A stretch of 64,000 bases of DNA from Euptelea pleiosperma (taxonomy: Eukaryota; Streptophyta; Magnoliopsida; Ranunculales; Eupteleaceae), in the NCBI GenBank assembly GCA_035048495.1, contig CM068544.1, forward strand, positions 8,302,138 through 8,366,137, read 5' to 3'. Made by a program: the position numbers and the translations under genes. Shown one piece after another: positions 22,205 to 34,540 of the stretch; the stretch's first letter is position 1, and each line of letters begins with the position of its first letter. Below the pieces are notes generated by a model, which saw only the letters and a list, made by a program, of their open reading frames with translations, did not search any database and was not told where the DNA came from.

Positions 22205-24325
22205 TGAAACTAGGGTTTTTTCGTGTCGTCGGATCAGAAACCATAATTTCAACATATTTTTAATTTACCTGATTCTTAATCCTGCAAAATTGAGAGATTT
22301 GTATAGGGATTCGTGGAGACGTTGATGGGCAGGCCAGAATGGACCCTTGCTGGTTTGGGTGGCTGTGGATTACGAGGATGCACGGGCATGGAGATCGTGG
22401 GAAGGACTTTCCCAAACCAGTAGCTGGTTCGTGGTGTTCCCAACGGTGCTGGATGGATGCAAGAAGCACCACCAAAAAGAAGATTAGACTGTGAGGAGTA
22501 CGGTCTGCAACACCGTGGTGCTGCTATGGGGAGATAACGCCGGGGTTGCAGGTGCGTTGAGGAGCAAGGTGGTTGAACGGGCGGTCGTGCAATAGCATGG
22601 AGGAAGGGAGGAGCAGCAAGGTCAGTGATGGGTTGGACTGCCCAAGAAACGAGAGAAGAAGATGATGGGCGGTTCAATCCGGTTGGAGAAGTGCCGCAGC
22701 ATTTGAAGCTCCTGGAGATAATCTCCAGGTGTGTTGGCAGTGCTGCTACAAGGAGCAGCGGTGTGTAGCAAGCAGTGGAGCTCGTGAGAAGAGGAGCTCA
22801 CAGCGGCAGCAAGGGAAAGGAGCTCACAGTTTCTCCCTTTCCTTCTTCTCTTCTTCTTTTTATTTTCTTCTTTTCTGGTCTTTTTTTATGAGAGAGAGAG
22901 AGAGATGAAGAGGAAAAGGGTCGAGAGAGTTGGGTTGCAGATCTTTGGGTCTTGGTAGGCATGAGAGAGATGAAGGAAAAAGAGATCGAGACCAATCCCT
23001 TCCTCTTCTTTTCTTTTTATATGGGTTGTTTTAGGGTTTTCTCTCTTTTCTCCTCTTCTCAAAACGTGGTGATCCTCCTTTGACGTGTGTCCTCTCATTC
23101 TCCTTTCAAAACCTTGAATAGTACCCTTTGAATCCAACGGTTGACCTTTTGGATATCCTAATCCCCCTTTTCAAAATTACCAAAATCTTTTCTTCTTTTG
23201 GAAAGCCTTTCCTAGATTTGCCATGGTAAGTATTTTTGGCTTTAGTTAAATCTTCATTCATCAAATCAGCTCCCGTCCACTTGCTTGTGAAGATCATCAT
23301 GTGTTGTAAAATCCCAACCATTCATCACTCTTGAGCCATCACACCCTTTGAAAAGTCCAGCCACTACCGTTTAGACTACTTGTTATCACCCTCAAAGTCT
23401 CTTTAACTAATCTTCAAGCAATCTGGACCATCAAACATCCCAGATTTAAAGCCGAGCCATCCATGTGTCAAAGACGATAACCCCTTACGTCTTGTGGTCT
23501 AACGATTCTCGTACTTGCATTATTTCATGTTAACTATCTTGGCCCGTAGATCATCGACCATCATTTGTTATTTGATCATACATTTCTACGTTAATCCGCG
23601 TAGCAACTTGTCGCCATCGTTTGATTATCTTGGCCCAGCATTGTAACCCAGCAATTGGTCTAGCGAGTTGGATTTCTGTCTTGGCCTATAACTTGGCCCT
23701 TGTTGTGGCCAATATTTTTGGCTCACTAGTATATCAACATGGCCCACACTTTATACATTTCTAGAACTGTCTCATTTGGGCCACTGCATAAGCCCACCAA
23801 TTTGGTCCTAGAGGTCTAACAACTAGGTGGTCCATAATTTTGGAGATCATTGCGCACACCCGTCTTTGGTCTAGTAACTTGTTGTGGTCCAACCCTTGAT
23901 CCAATCCATCTTTCGCAACCGTTGATCATGTTAACAAATTTGCTCTTAGTTCTCGGTCCGACTTTGCGATCCTCCGACTTAGCTCGTACTTGGTCCATAT
24001 TTTCTTGTATTAGCCTGTTGGCTCTTTAAGTACCGATTTTAAGCTTCTGTGGTTGATCGTGGGCCTGCCAGTCTTGAGAATCTCCCGATTGAGTTTTTTG
24101 CATGAGAAAAGCGCGTAATGAGACTTAATTAGGACGGTTTTATATCTAGACTTCCAAAAATGTGTTTAACGCATGCAAATATATCATTTCGTCCAGAAAA
24201 GTGTGGTTTACACAACAGAATGAACTCTTACGTAAAAAAGTGGATAAATAAAGCAGTTTTACGTAGGAGATTGTGATAACACTTGAGGATAATAGTGAAA
24301 AATATGCACTTTTAAGCGAATATCA
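22205..24325 (-). mobile_element. Athila-like LTR (5' LTR of the minus-strand copy)
   Basis: On the plus strand it begins TGAAACTAGGG and ends GCGAATATCA, so the LTR runs TGATATTCGC...TTTCA on the minus strand, like the other LTRs here. It has a (GA)n run near 22889 and CT-rich blocks, but is shorter (2.1 kb) than the 2.8-kb LTRs at 37733 and 52671. Confidence 0.85.
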
Positions 24326-24740
24326 TCATTCCCTCAAATCCTAGGTCGTATAAGTCCACGAGCACGGGTCCCTGTTGTCTGACAAACCCATAGGTCCCCA
24401 CTACTTAAGTATACCGAGCTCGCCAGTGGCTTCCCTGGTGCTTTGTTGGTCTGCTACTTGTTGGGTTAGGAACACAAAACTTAACCCAAGTTTCCCTCTA
24501 GAACAACACTTGTGAATACTCGATAAGTCCGACTAACCTGGGGTGTATTTAAGATGGCCGATGTGCCACACGTCTGTCTAGGTTACGAATTTTAGAGTTG
24601 CAAACTTGTGTCAGTCCCGGGTGAATACTTGTGAGCATATCCTAGTGAGAACCTATTGAGCGCAACAGTCAATCCGGCAGGTAAAAAGATAACTCAGTGG
24701 TCCGCCCACTATTTATAGTAAATTCTAGTTTTTTACTATT
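24326..24740 (+). mobile_element. Athila-like leader fragment facing the opposite way
   Basis: CCACGAGCACGGGTCCCTGT, ATACCGAGCTCGCC and GGTCCGCCCACTATT appear in the same order as in the plus-strand leader at 41722-42080. They are inverted relative to the minus-strand leader at 20765-21175. It directly abuts the LTR end at 24325 with no LTR of its own. It is either an older plus-strand copy into which the minus-strand element inserted, or one product of an inversion. Confidence 0.7.
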
Positions 24741-24784
24741 TATAGTAAATTTTGTATTTACTATTTTTAGATAAGTTTAAGAGG

Positions 24785-25815
24785 TGCCTATGTAGTCAAG
24801 GAACACGCCTGAGGCGCAAGGCGAACGTAAGGCGCCTTGAAATGGTCAAGGTGAGGCACCTTTAATAAGGCATGCGCCTCACTAAAATAACTAATTTTTT
24901 TTTTAAATGTTAAAAAATAAAAAATCCTTATTCCTAATTTGGCCCCCAAATTCTTTAAATTTACAAACATTGCTTTTATTTTTGAATTTTTTTTACTATA
25001 TATGGATGTTTTGGTCATTCAACATTTTAACATTTCAACTTATGAAAGAAAAAATTTGATGATGGTATGCATCATAAAAGTTGATAACGGACCAACAGTG
25101 TGAGCCACGTGGCATACTATTCGAGGCTATTGACCGTATGGATCTTTGGCCTATCCCTAGATGGGCTTACAAGACAAAAATGGGTCTGATTAGTGATTCC
25201 TAACCTTTGAATATGAGTAACCCAATAATGCTAGAAATACATGGTTGAAAATAATCCATGAAAAAGTCTAATACAACCGACATAAATTACTAATCAGGAC
25301 AAATTTTGGTATGTAGGTCCAATTAGGGATGTGCAAATTATATGGCTTTTTGATTACTTGTTTTATATTTAGATTATGATGACAATGTTAACTAGAACCT
25401 ATGATACTTGAATACCTGTACCTCCCATCATAGTAGTATTGACACGGTACGACACGAATATAGGTATGGGGCACGACACCAACACGTATCCTGGGCGTAT
25501 CCATCATATATGCTGATATTTCTTAAAAAATAAAATTGAAGTAATAAATGACGCACTAGGTGTGTCGTTTTCTATTAAATTTCTGAAAAAAAAAAAAGAA
25601 AAAATGATAAGTTCTTTATATTATATATATATATGGCCTAATGATTACTTGTTTTATTATTTTATGATGTTATTTTTCTTAATTTTTTAATATTTTACAT
25701 ATTTTTATTATAATTTTTAATATTGCGGCTCGCTTCAATCAGGCTCGCGCCTTGCCTTGCGCCTCAGGCTCCAGGGGTCTTAGCGCCTTAAGCGCGCCTT
25801 GCGCCCTTAACTACC
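24785..25815. repeat. GCGCCTTAAG-motif repeat with a nested fold-back copy
   Basis: Both ends are built from AAGGCGC, GCGCCTTGC and GAGGCGCAAGG words (24800-24880 and 25725-25810) in mirrored order, with an AT-rich interior. A fold-back family member (about 25080-25340, GAGCCACGTGGCATAC and GACCGTATGGAT) lies inside. Part of the interior (24890-25070) is repeated in inverse at 61300-61480. Confidence 0.55.
25080..25340. mobile_element. fold-back element, copy E
   Basis: Left-arm words GAGCCACGTGGCATAC, GACCGTATGGAT and TGGGCTTACAAGACAAAAAT, with right-arm words AATTTTGGTATGTAGGTCC. The right outer arm is missing or diverged. It is non-coding. Confidence 0.55.
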
Positions 25816-26422
25816 TAAAAGATAGTATGAGAGTTTGAATTACTTTAGAACTATATGTTTATTTTTAGGTTTGTCTTAGAGTTTTATTTGTTTAGAAATT
25901 GGTTCTTTGAGTTGTAGTAGGATTAGGATAGAGTTTGAAAGTGTTTTGAAGTCCAATGGGAGTAGTTTTCATTGTTATAAGTATAGGGCATGTGTAAAAA
26001 CGAAATTATGGCTTGATTAATGAAATTTGATATTGATTTTCTCTTTGAGGAATACTCTTGTGGCGTGAAATCAGTATATCTTGGTGCGAAGCCAAACTAT
26101 TTCAGTGCGAAGCCGAATATCCTTTCTCAAATCACAGTGGTTCACTCATCCTACGTCATCCTATCTATCAATTATGTGTTTATTCTCTTCTTTTATCAAG
26201 CATGGTTTCCTTTCTATAGTGTTTTTAAGTTTTTGAGAGCTCAACGTGTTCAATTCTAGAGACTATGAAGTCACCGTTTTTTATCATCCCATTGTCTATA
26301 ACTAAAAGTTCATGTTTTTGTTTTTTGTCTATTTTGGATAGATGAAATTTCAGGCTTTACTGCACAGCTTCCGTGTTGTACTTACCATCCATTTAATTTC
26401 ATATTTGGTTGACCAATCGCAG
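25816..26422. other. spacer or intron without an identified exon
   Basis: An open frame at 26020-26259 is hydrophobic at its end and has no recognised domain. It may be upstream intron or UTR of the gene whose exons start at 26423. I could not find further upstream exons. Confidence 0.4.
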
Positions 26423-29400
26423 GATTTGTTACAATACGGATAATTGGGAGTTGATCTCAAAATTTGCGAAAAAGTTTATTGATGCTGGACTTAAACTGCG
26501 TCGGACTACATTTGACACCTGGATGGAGTTTGCTACCAAAATAGGTCTCTACAACTTTTTGCTTCTCTTTTGTCGTAAATAAGAATGAAGTGTTTTTTCC
26601 ACAAAAAAGTTATAAGTCTTGCAATCCTTGAACATTTCTTGTGAAGGGGTAAGCTATCCAGTTATTATCATCTACGCTTTATCTCAACTATGGTAAAATT
26701 CTCGTTCCTTCTTTCATTGGATTGGCAACATGAATCCTATAATATCTTTTGTTGACATATGCGTCTTCAGATTTTTCTTACTACCTCAACCCATGTCCTT
26801 ACCAACAAAGTTACTTGGATAGTGTCAGTTATCCTCCTAAAAGAATATTATTCTAGAAACAAAATCAGAATAATCACTTGGCAGCTCATAAATCAGTTAG
26901 CATCTAGTTATGTAGTATATTGTTTTCAAGCTTCATTGTGCATGAAACTATATGCATCAATCTTTCTTGAAATTGTTTTCTCAGTTTCTTTCCTTTTTTT
27001 ATTTTATTTTCCTTTTGATTTCTTACTTGAGTTGCATCATTCAGTTTATGCGATGTGCATTATTGAATTTACATTTTTCAGGATAGTCATGTATGCACTT
27101 CTTCCGACATCCTATGTTAGGTTATTTGTTCCGTATGTTATTTGAGTTTTCATTCACTTTTTGAAGAACTCAAATTCTAAATTATAAATGCTCAAGGATT
27201 TACAATCCATTAGCAAAAGCTTAGGACCACAACTCCTTAGTGTTCCTCAGGACCATACCTGTACTTTTCAATTATATAAATCATCACGTCACACCAAAGA
27301 AATTCAAGAATTATGTCAAAGTCTTGCAGATTCCATACTTATCATCACAACTAAACAATCAGTCATTGGCTAATGGGCTTAGAGAACACCCCTAATGGGC
27401 TAAATTCGAGAAAATCATTTGGAACAGTGGACACTGGAAGGATCACTAATCTTTTGATAGAATCCTAACGATATAACTCAAAATTGATAGATCTTTGTCT
27501 TTGTTGTTGGAGGAGAAATAAAATGTTTTGGTTTCCTGTTTGACTTCAGTCCTAGTTTTACTGTCAAATACCTGGGGTCAATTGGGACAAAATTTTCTTT
27601 TTTCTGCTTTGCAACTGTCTTTTCATTATCAATGAGTAACTAAATGATTTTTTATTATCCCACTACCTCTTTTCCATGTAAATAATATTTTTTCTTCTCT
27701 TGCAAAAAACATAGTCAATTTCTCTTTTGCAGGAGATGTTGAGTCTATATGGAAAATTGAAAATCTGAGATCAAAGTTGATGAAACAGCCCACCCTTGTG
27801 AGCTTATTTTCATGTGCTAAGGTAATCTCTCTTGTCATATACCTCAAACTTACCTAAGTTCGACCTCAGAATCTTGTTTTTAGTTTATTTAGATCTCTCC
27901 AGTCACGTGGTGTTGGGATTGTGACAGTTATCTGTAGGTTAGCTGTGGGGAAAAGGAAAAAGAAAAAAATGTACCTTTGCAGTGTCATTGGAGTCTTTAA
28001 GGATAACAGATGTCTTTCTAATCACTCTACAATATTATGTTTTCATATGGTTTCTCTAAACTGACCAAATTATACATGCTTCTGCCAACAGGCAGTGAGG
28101 AGACATCACCTACAACTGCAACTTCGAAAGGCAACCGTGGCAGTTGCTACCTTTGATTCAAAACTTGCCATAAACACCAAAGCTATGGGTGACGTGTCCT
28201 CACTACAGGGAGGGTTCAAAAACTTATTTGAAATCTCAAGTATGGAAACCCTTTCCCATTAATTATTACTGTTGAAGATAATATTCTACGGAGAAAGTTT
28301 GTTCTCTACTCTTTCACAATATTCTCAATCACAGTCAATTTATTATTTGTGCATACTATCAATTTCTACACATTACACTTGGTTGTTTCTTCCATCAGAG
28401 ATATGCAAACAAGATATTCTAATTTGAAACTGTGGTGTTATAATCTTTTGAAAACATAGATTGGACTGAGGACTCCAACACTTCAATTAATCAGTTTGCT
28501 AATGTGTACTTGACAAAATATATATGATCAGTGTACTCTGGTTGTGTTGGTAATGTTTCAGGTAGGGCTGTCAAAGGGCCGGGCCAAGGTAGGGCCTAGC
28601 CCAACCCTAGCCCTACCCTCACTTATAAAGGTGAGGCCCTAGCCCTTAGAGGGCCTGAAACAGCCAGGTTCTAGCCCTACCTTCAAGGGCCAAGGTTGGG
28701 TCAAGGTAGGGCCAGGGCTTAGAAGAAAAGTATTAAAAAATATAAATTTTTTAAGTAAAAAAGTGGATGCTTTTATAATGTACTTGACTTGGTAACGTGT
28801 CTCCTTAGTTTAATCTATATAGATTTTTCAATGAATGATCATAATTTTTTATTTATAGTGGTAATCTATATAGATTTTTCAATGAATAATCATAATTTTT
28901 TATTTATAGTGGTGAACTGTTAAGGTTTAAAAATGAAACTTTTTAGTCTTTCTAAATCCTTGATAAAATAAATGATATATTAAAATTTACATTAGAAAAA
29001 AAATCATTTTTGAATGATTTTGAATCATTCTTAAATTTTTCAAAATGAGAACAATTTTGGGCCGGTCATAATTTTGGAATGGTTTAATCGTTTGGAAATT
29101 ACCCAACAATGTATCCTTTTTAGGATAATTAGTGTCCAACACCAATAACGTGGTGACATGTTCACCTAAGGAAACCGGGAGACCATGCCAACCGGTTTCC
29201 CTCCTTTCTTTTGTATGTCTTGTCTTTCAAAAAAGGGTTTGATTCCCAAGTTGGCTTGCAACTCTCATTAATAGTGGGACACTTTAAGTGTCCAACGACA
29301 GGTGACCTTAGAACAACCCATTTTTATATATAAAAAAAAATAACTTAATTTAGTTTTGAATATACCATGCACTATAATTTAAAAATATAAATATAACAGA

Positions 29401-31804
29401 GATGATTTGCTAAGGGCCGGGCCCCCTTAAGGATGACCCTGGCCTGGCCCTTATCTAGAAGGGCCTTACATATTTGGGCCCGGCCCGGCCCAGCCCTAAG
29501 GGCTTATTTTCCTATAAAAGCCCTTTTCTTAGGGCTTTAAAAGGGCAGGGCAGGGCAGGGCCGGGCCCCCTTACATCCTTTGTTGGATGGGTATAGGGAT
29601 GGTATGAATATCATGTGTGGGATTGTTACATGTACATTTGTACCATGAATGCGCCTTGCTAGTGGGAGGATCACGAATCTATGCTTTTCCTCATCACACT
29701 GAATTGGATCCCTTTGATTTTCCAAACTGCAGGTATCTGGTGATGAACCTCCTATGCATATGGCCGCCAGAAAATGACGAGCTTCATCAAATTTTTTTGA
29801 GAATTACAAACAATGAACTTGTAGTCAAACAATTTGATAGATTCCAGTCCTAAGAATTATAAACAATGACCTTTAGATAAAAAATTGAGTAGCTTTGGGA
29901 ACAATGTTTTCGTCCATTATAGTCTGTTAAGACTTTTGATAACAATGTCATTTTGTGCTTCTTTTATTTTAAATTTGGGATATACTGAGACATTCATTCA
30001 TGCATTGAGAGGAGCACAAATCATTTGAGATGGCAAAATGGGAATTAATTCACAAAAGCTATATCCAATTTGCATGTTTTTGGGAGAAATCTCTGAAAAA
30101 GCAAAAAACTGTGAGCTTCATTTGTTCTTTGTTGGAATTATTTGGTGTTAAGGGAATTAATTCACAAAAGCGTTAAGTATGGGAATTAATTCACTAGAGC
30201 TTCATTTTACAACAATTATGACATGGCTAGTTGGGTCAAAATGATGAACTAGGAGATGGAAGTTAGGGAAGAATATGAAACAATGGTTCTTTTTTCTTCA
30301 TAAACATATTAGTTTACTTTGAGTATTTAAATTTGCTTGTTTTTTGCAGGGTTTTCTACTTGAACGTAAGCCTGAGAGTGCTGCAGCTGCCATTCATTTT
30401 CTCAGTCAGGTGGCTATTATGGCCTGATGGTAACTTTTGATGCAACTATTAGGTCTGTATAAACATGATTTACCATGATCAAAAAATTTAATCGGACTGG
30501 CGCAAATGAAATTGAACAAATCAAAACATGCAGGCACACATTGATGGTGGAGAAATGCCAACAATGCCTTAATTATTCAAGCACCATTCTAGTAGGTTGG
30601 TTGATGCCCTCAAAATTCAGAACAATTTCTAACATATCAGGAAAAAAACAGAGATTTAGTACAATTTTTCTTAACTTGCTGAAAACAGGTCGTTTAAGTT
30701 ATCCATACAATTTATTTCACCCAAGTATGGGTATGTGTGGGGCACACGTCCTGTATACAGGTTTTACACTTAATATTGAAATGTTGGTACAACATTTTTT
30801 TTTTTTTTTGTAAAAGTACAGCATTTGTAAAAAGTACTTTTTTTTGTAAAAAAGTACAGCATTTTTTTGTAAAAAGGAGATGTTCAAAATCGGCAAAATC
30901 TTGAATGTCTGAATATACCAAGTGAAATAAGATACTAGTCAAGATTTTGAACATCTCCTTTTTTGCATAATATTATTGGTTCTTTTCTTGACATATTGAG
31001 ATATTTAGTGTTAATCTGCATTTGCAACAGGATCTGCCTGCCGTGACAAAGCCAGGTGTTGCCGTTGAACTTCAGATGCTATTAACCGAATGGCCTTGGG
31101 AGGTTATATTGCGTCAAAAAGAAGAAGACATGAAGGTATATTTTTTAACAGATTATGTGCTGGTTTAAGTGAAGAAAGATTATGGCTTATTGCTAGTGTC
31201 GACTTTTTAGACTCTTGCCTTCTTAGTGGGAATCAATGTTATAAAGAATTTTGGATTTGGCGTGGGGTTTGCGCATGACAACTTTGGGTTAGGTTGAATT
31301 GATATGGGTACGAGTGTAAGAGTCCAACACGGGTGCGGAGTGTCTGACATAGCGAACCTTGAAAAATAGGGTTCTTGGACTCATTGGTATAAAATAGAAA
31401 TGTGAAACAAAGTAATTGTATTTTATAATTGAAGATAATAGTGGTCAATGTGATAAGGATATCTTGCGCGCACCAGAATCCATATCGAGTACTTCACCCA
31501 TTTAGATGAATCTATGCATCATAGCCTTTGGGGATGTTTGGTTACAAAGCTAACATCGCATGACAGCATTTCTCTTTTTGGTAAGTGCATGGCAGCATTT
31601 TAGTTAGACAATAATTTCTAAACCTTTAGCTATCAATATATTAAGAAACCTTTTTGCTCTTGGTTTTTTTGAAGGAAAGTAATTATACACGTTTTCACTG
31701 ATTTTGTTCAGGCATTGGCTCATTCCTTGAGAAGTGATATACAGGTGATGATTAATTGTCTAATAGACATGGGTTTCGACGTAACGATGGAGTTGACGAT
31801 CTAA
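26423..31804 (+). CDS. probable PPR-type organellar protein, five 3' exons
   Basis: Exons at 26423-26544, 27733-27821, 30350-30409, 31031-31135 and 31712-31804 all sit between AG acceptors and GT donors and join without a phase break. They end in TAA at 31802. The product (about 154 codons) includes DNWELISKFAKKFIDAGLKL, FDTWMEFATKIGDVESIW, SCAKGFLLERKPESAAAAI, LTEWPWEVILRQKEEDMK and ALAHSLRSDIQ. Alternating helices with the GFLLERKPE and QKEEDxKALAxSLRSDI tail remind me of plant mitochondrial PPR-related proteins (At1g26460-like), but that is from memory. Upstream exons, including the start, were not found, so the gene is partial in this model or truncated. The 2.5-kb intron 3 holds a GGGCC-rich repeat. 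Confidence 0.6.
28092..28239 (+). other. orphan exon-like open stretch inside intron 3
   Basis: An AG acceptor precedes GCAGTGAGGAG and a GTATGG donor follows. The frame reads AVRRHHLQLQLRKATVAVAT then FDSKLAINTKAMGDVSSLQG without stops. Including it would leave the next exon out of phase (49 codons plus one base), so it is not in the main model. It could belong to an alternative transcript or be a fragment of another gene. Confidence 0.3.
28564..29578. repeat. GGGCC/GGGCT-rich repeat in an intron
   Basis: It starts AGGGCTGTCAAAGGGCCGGG and ends GGGCCGGGCCCCCTTAC. Both flanks are dense in AGGGCC, GGCCCTAGCC and GGGCAGG words, with an AT-rich middle holding a 51-bp tandem repeat (28811-28861 and 28862-28912). 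The left end matches the start of the TIR element at 16755. The right end matches the window start (about 20-40). Confidence 0.55.
30871..30964. repeat. perfect 21-bp inverted repeat (hairpin)
   Basis: AAAAAGGAGATGTTCAAAATC at 30871-30891 is mirrored exactly by GATTTTGAACATCTCCTTTTT from 30943, about 51 bp apart, within the PPR-like gene's intron 3 to 4 region. A T-rich, thrice-repeated AAAGTACAGCATTT motif precedes it. It is a small MITE or a hairpin. Confidence 0.65.
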
Positions 31805-32640
31805 TGAGGAAGTAAATCATCCCATGCTGAACCAAAGCTGGGTGGTGGTTGGATGCCACAACTGAGGGCTTGGCTAATCACTTTTTCTCTGAAAGTTAAT
31901 ATTTTCTTCGAACTCGGTACTCACTTAATTTCTTTAATTTTTCTTTTGAACAATTATTAGCAGTTGGGTATGCAGTTCAGCAATATCTTATTTAGTTATG
32001 AATCTACTTGAACATGTGCACAATTTGTTCTTAATTAGATCAAATATAATTCTGCTTGAATTAGGGTAAATGTTCTTTTCATTTCTTTGGGACATGTAAA
32101 CCATCAAACTTAGCTCTTGATGAACCTGTTTATACAGGTGTTCTATTTAGCCCTCCTGGGTGATATTTTCAGCGTGACACGTGGATAACCAAAAATGGAA
32201 CATGTGGAAAGGAGTATCGGACAGAACCGATACAACCGAATTCAACAAACGCAGTGCAAAGAGTATCTGACGTAACCGAGATAACCAAATTCAAAAAGAA
32301 CATTCGAGATAACAGAAATAACAGATTAACGGAGAAACAGACATGCCACCTAAGGTACGGAAACCTAACACGTCACAATACACATCATGGAATGATGACC
32401 TTATATATAGAGGACAACACCCCAAAAAGAGGTACGCAATTCTGAACTAAAGACTACAAATCAAAAAGAAACTAATTAGATTCTCGGAGACTCTAAAGGT
32501 GGAATCCCATCGGCGGAGTGAAACTCGCCACATGAAAAAAATTCCAAGGTGACAAATTAAAATGCAGGACTGTTTGGACCTGCCACATTAGTAACCATAC
32601 ATAAAGAAAATCCTGTACCCAGAGTGGGGAAAGATACTCT
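31805..32640. other. downstream spacer with LTR-like sequence
   Basis: No ORF is convincing. 32160-32450 is rich in AACCGA and CGATAAC words. It contains TATATATAGAGGACAACACC (32403-32422), then AAAAGAGGTACGC, which is how the core promoter of some Ty3/gypsy LTRs looks. I could not find its partner LTR. Confidence 0.35.
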
Positions 32641-32667
32641 GGGTGTCAAAATAGATTCCCTCTGCTA

Positions 32668-32775
32668 TTAAGGCATGTGTTTTCTTACACGTGGAGGATG
32701 ATGTGGAAAATCTATCCCACCCTCTTGTTAAGGCATGTGTTGTCTTACATGTGGAGGGATGGTGTGGAAAATCCT
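32668..32775 (+). repeat. 60-bp tandem repeat, two units
   Basis: TTAAGGCATGTGTT(T/G)TCTTACA(C/T)GTGGAGG starts at 32668 and 32728 with a few substitutions and a one-base indel. Not coding. Confidence 0.7.
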
Positions 32776-32779
32776 AGTC

Positions 32780-34141
32780 ATCCATATGATAAAGGACCCT
32801 CCAAATTGGTTGAGTGGTACCGGCTTATGATATTAGCCCATGTATTTGCTCTCTCCCCAACAAATAAAATCCATTTGAATATTACATATTGATAAAAAAA
32901 ATCACCTATTAAACGATTTTTGATGCGTAGATCCATCAAGCGAACCAAACATCTAAATGGTCAGTGGGCACTAAAGCCTACTCCACCTGGCATTTTGGAA
33001 GGTGGACTTTGAAGTCCACGGGGACATCAAACTCGGACTCCACAACCACGGTGACGCCTTCATCTTATTTGCCTCCAAAGATGAGACCAATAAGGCTGAG
33101 AAATGCAGGTCAAGCTTTAGAACAAATGGCTTTCAGTTTCTTCCATCGAAGTCATTGATGATGGCCAATCCACTAAATTCATATTGAGAAGAGTTTAAAA
33201 ACCAGTACTGAAGTGGGGTCTGGAAAGCACAGGTTGGAAGTAGGTTAGGGCAATGACATGGGAAGGAGTATGAATCAGATGGTGGAAATGTGTTTGAGGA
33301 TGATCGTTGGGCATCTATAGTAATAAAAAACACAACACACTGAGACTAGCGAAAATAAACCAAGAAATCAGGGAAAAGAGAAAATCTGTTGTGATCGAGT
33401 GCTTACAAGAATGCGATAATAACATTTGGAACCGAAGGACCCACCCTGGGTTGAAGCTAGTGGGATCCATGGCTACCACTGTGCAAATCCTTTCGATCTA
33501 TAGAGAGAACTTACAGAGAGGAAAAAAAAAGCAATCTAAATTTTGCCTCAATTCAAACTCCTCAATATATAGATAACTTCTAGAGAGGAAAACAGAGTAA
33601 CCAAACCCTAGGAAGAACGAAGTACCAGGTCAGAGAGAGAGAGAGAGGAAATCTTCAAGCTTCAAAGAGGTAAAAAATGGAGGGGAGGGATAAAGGTTTT
33701 AGGTTTTCTTTCCTTTTCTTTAACAAAGAAAGGGGATGAGAGCACGCGAATGGAGAAGAAAGTGCCGGGACAAAGCCTTTTTAAGAAACACCCGTCGAGT
33801 TGTTTCTCAAAAAAGCGCTTCTAACTATTTTTAGACACCGAAAGCCAAAGCGCTTTTTCAAACCAAACAAAGATTTATGCTAAGAAAGTGCTTCTAAGTG
33901 CCAAAAGCTGGAGAAGCACTTCCCAAAAAACGTTCTCAGACACTACGGTAGTGTTTGGGAACACTTCTACAAAAGCGATTCCTTGGTTTAAATTTGTGTT
34001 TGGGGTGGAAAAGTGCTTTGGCTTCTAGCGTCCAAAAGAGTGCTTTTGCACTTTTGCGGGAAGCACCTCACCGTCAAACAGCTCTTGTAAGTTTTACCTT
34101 ATTGCCCCTCCTTTCATAAAAGATATAACCTTCATTTTAGT
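32780..34141. other. spacer without a recognised gene
   Basis: Overlapping short frames at 32964-33187 have no known domain. 33800-34080 repeats words such as AAAAGCGCTTCTA and GTGTTTGGGAACACTTCTAC. These recur in inverse at 35990-36190, suggesting ends of a hAT-like non-autonomous element about 2.2 kb long, but the ends are too diverged to fix. Confidence 0.35.
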
Positions 34142-34213
34142 CTGCAAGAGGGTTCTTCGTCAACAACCGGAAGATTACAATCCTCTGCGGCTTCTTCACC
34201 ATTTTCATCCTCC

Positions 34214-34540
34214 ATGGCAACCTCCGCAATGGCTCTGAGACTGAAACCATTTTCGTCCTCCTTCAACCCCAACGTCACCTACACACTCGACCCCAATTTC
34301 TCCAATTGGAACCGAGAACCCAAGGTCTAGCTCGATTCCCAACCCGAATTCCCCAACTACTTCCAGAAGTCGTGGCGGAGCTTTCTATTTCGGAATTGCC
34401 AGTTGTAGCTAGATTAGCTTGACGCTAATGGGTCCAAAGGGTCTGATTTGAGACGAGGCCGGGAAGATCTTGACTGCTAATTTGAAGAGGAGACCACAAT
34501 TGAGGTGGATGATCAGTTAGCGTTGATTTATTGTTGATAT
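34214..34540 (+). pseudogene. possible fragment of a plastid-targeted protein gene
   Basis: A reading frame from ATG at 34214 gives MATSAMALRLKPFSSSF, a serine-rich start without acidic residues that resembles a chloroplast transit peptide. Further on come DPNFSNWNREPKV, a stop, and FPNYFQKSWRSFLF. In another phase LDANGSKGSDLRRG and EEETTIEVDDQLAL follow. At least two stops and a frame change break it. I do not recognise the family. Confidence 0.3.

Noticed and set aside
24326..24740. A further complete element on the plus strand
   Set aside because: Only leader-like sequence is present, without an LTR, primer site or gag.
32160..32450. A second gypsy element
   Set aside because: A TATA-like box and LTR-like composition only. 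No partner LTR, primer site or coding region was found.
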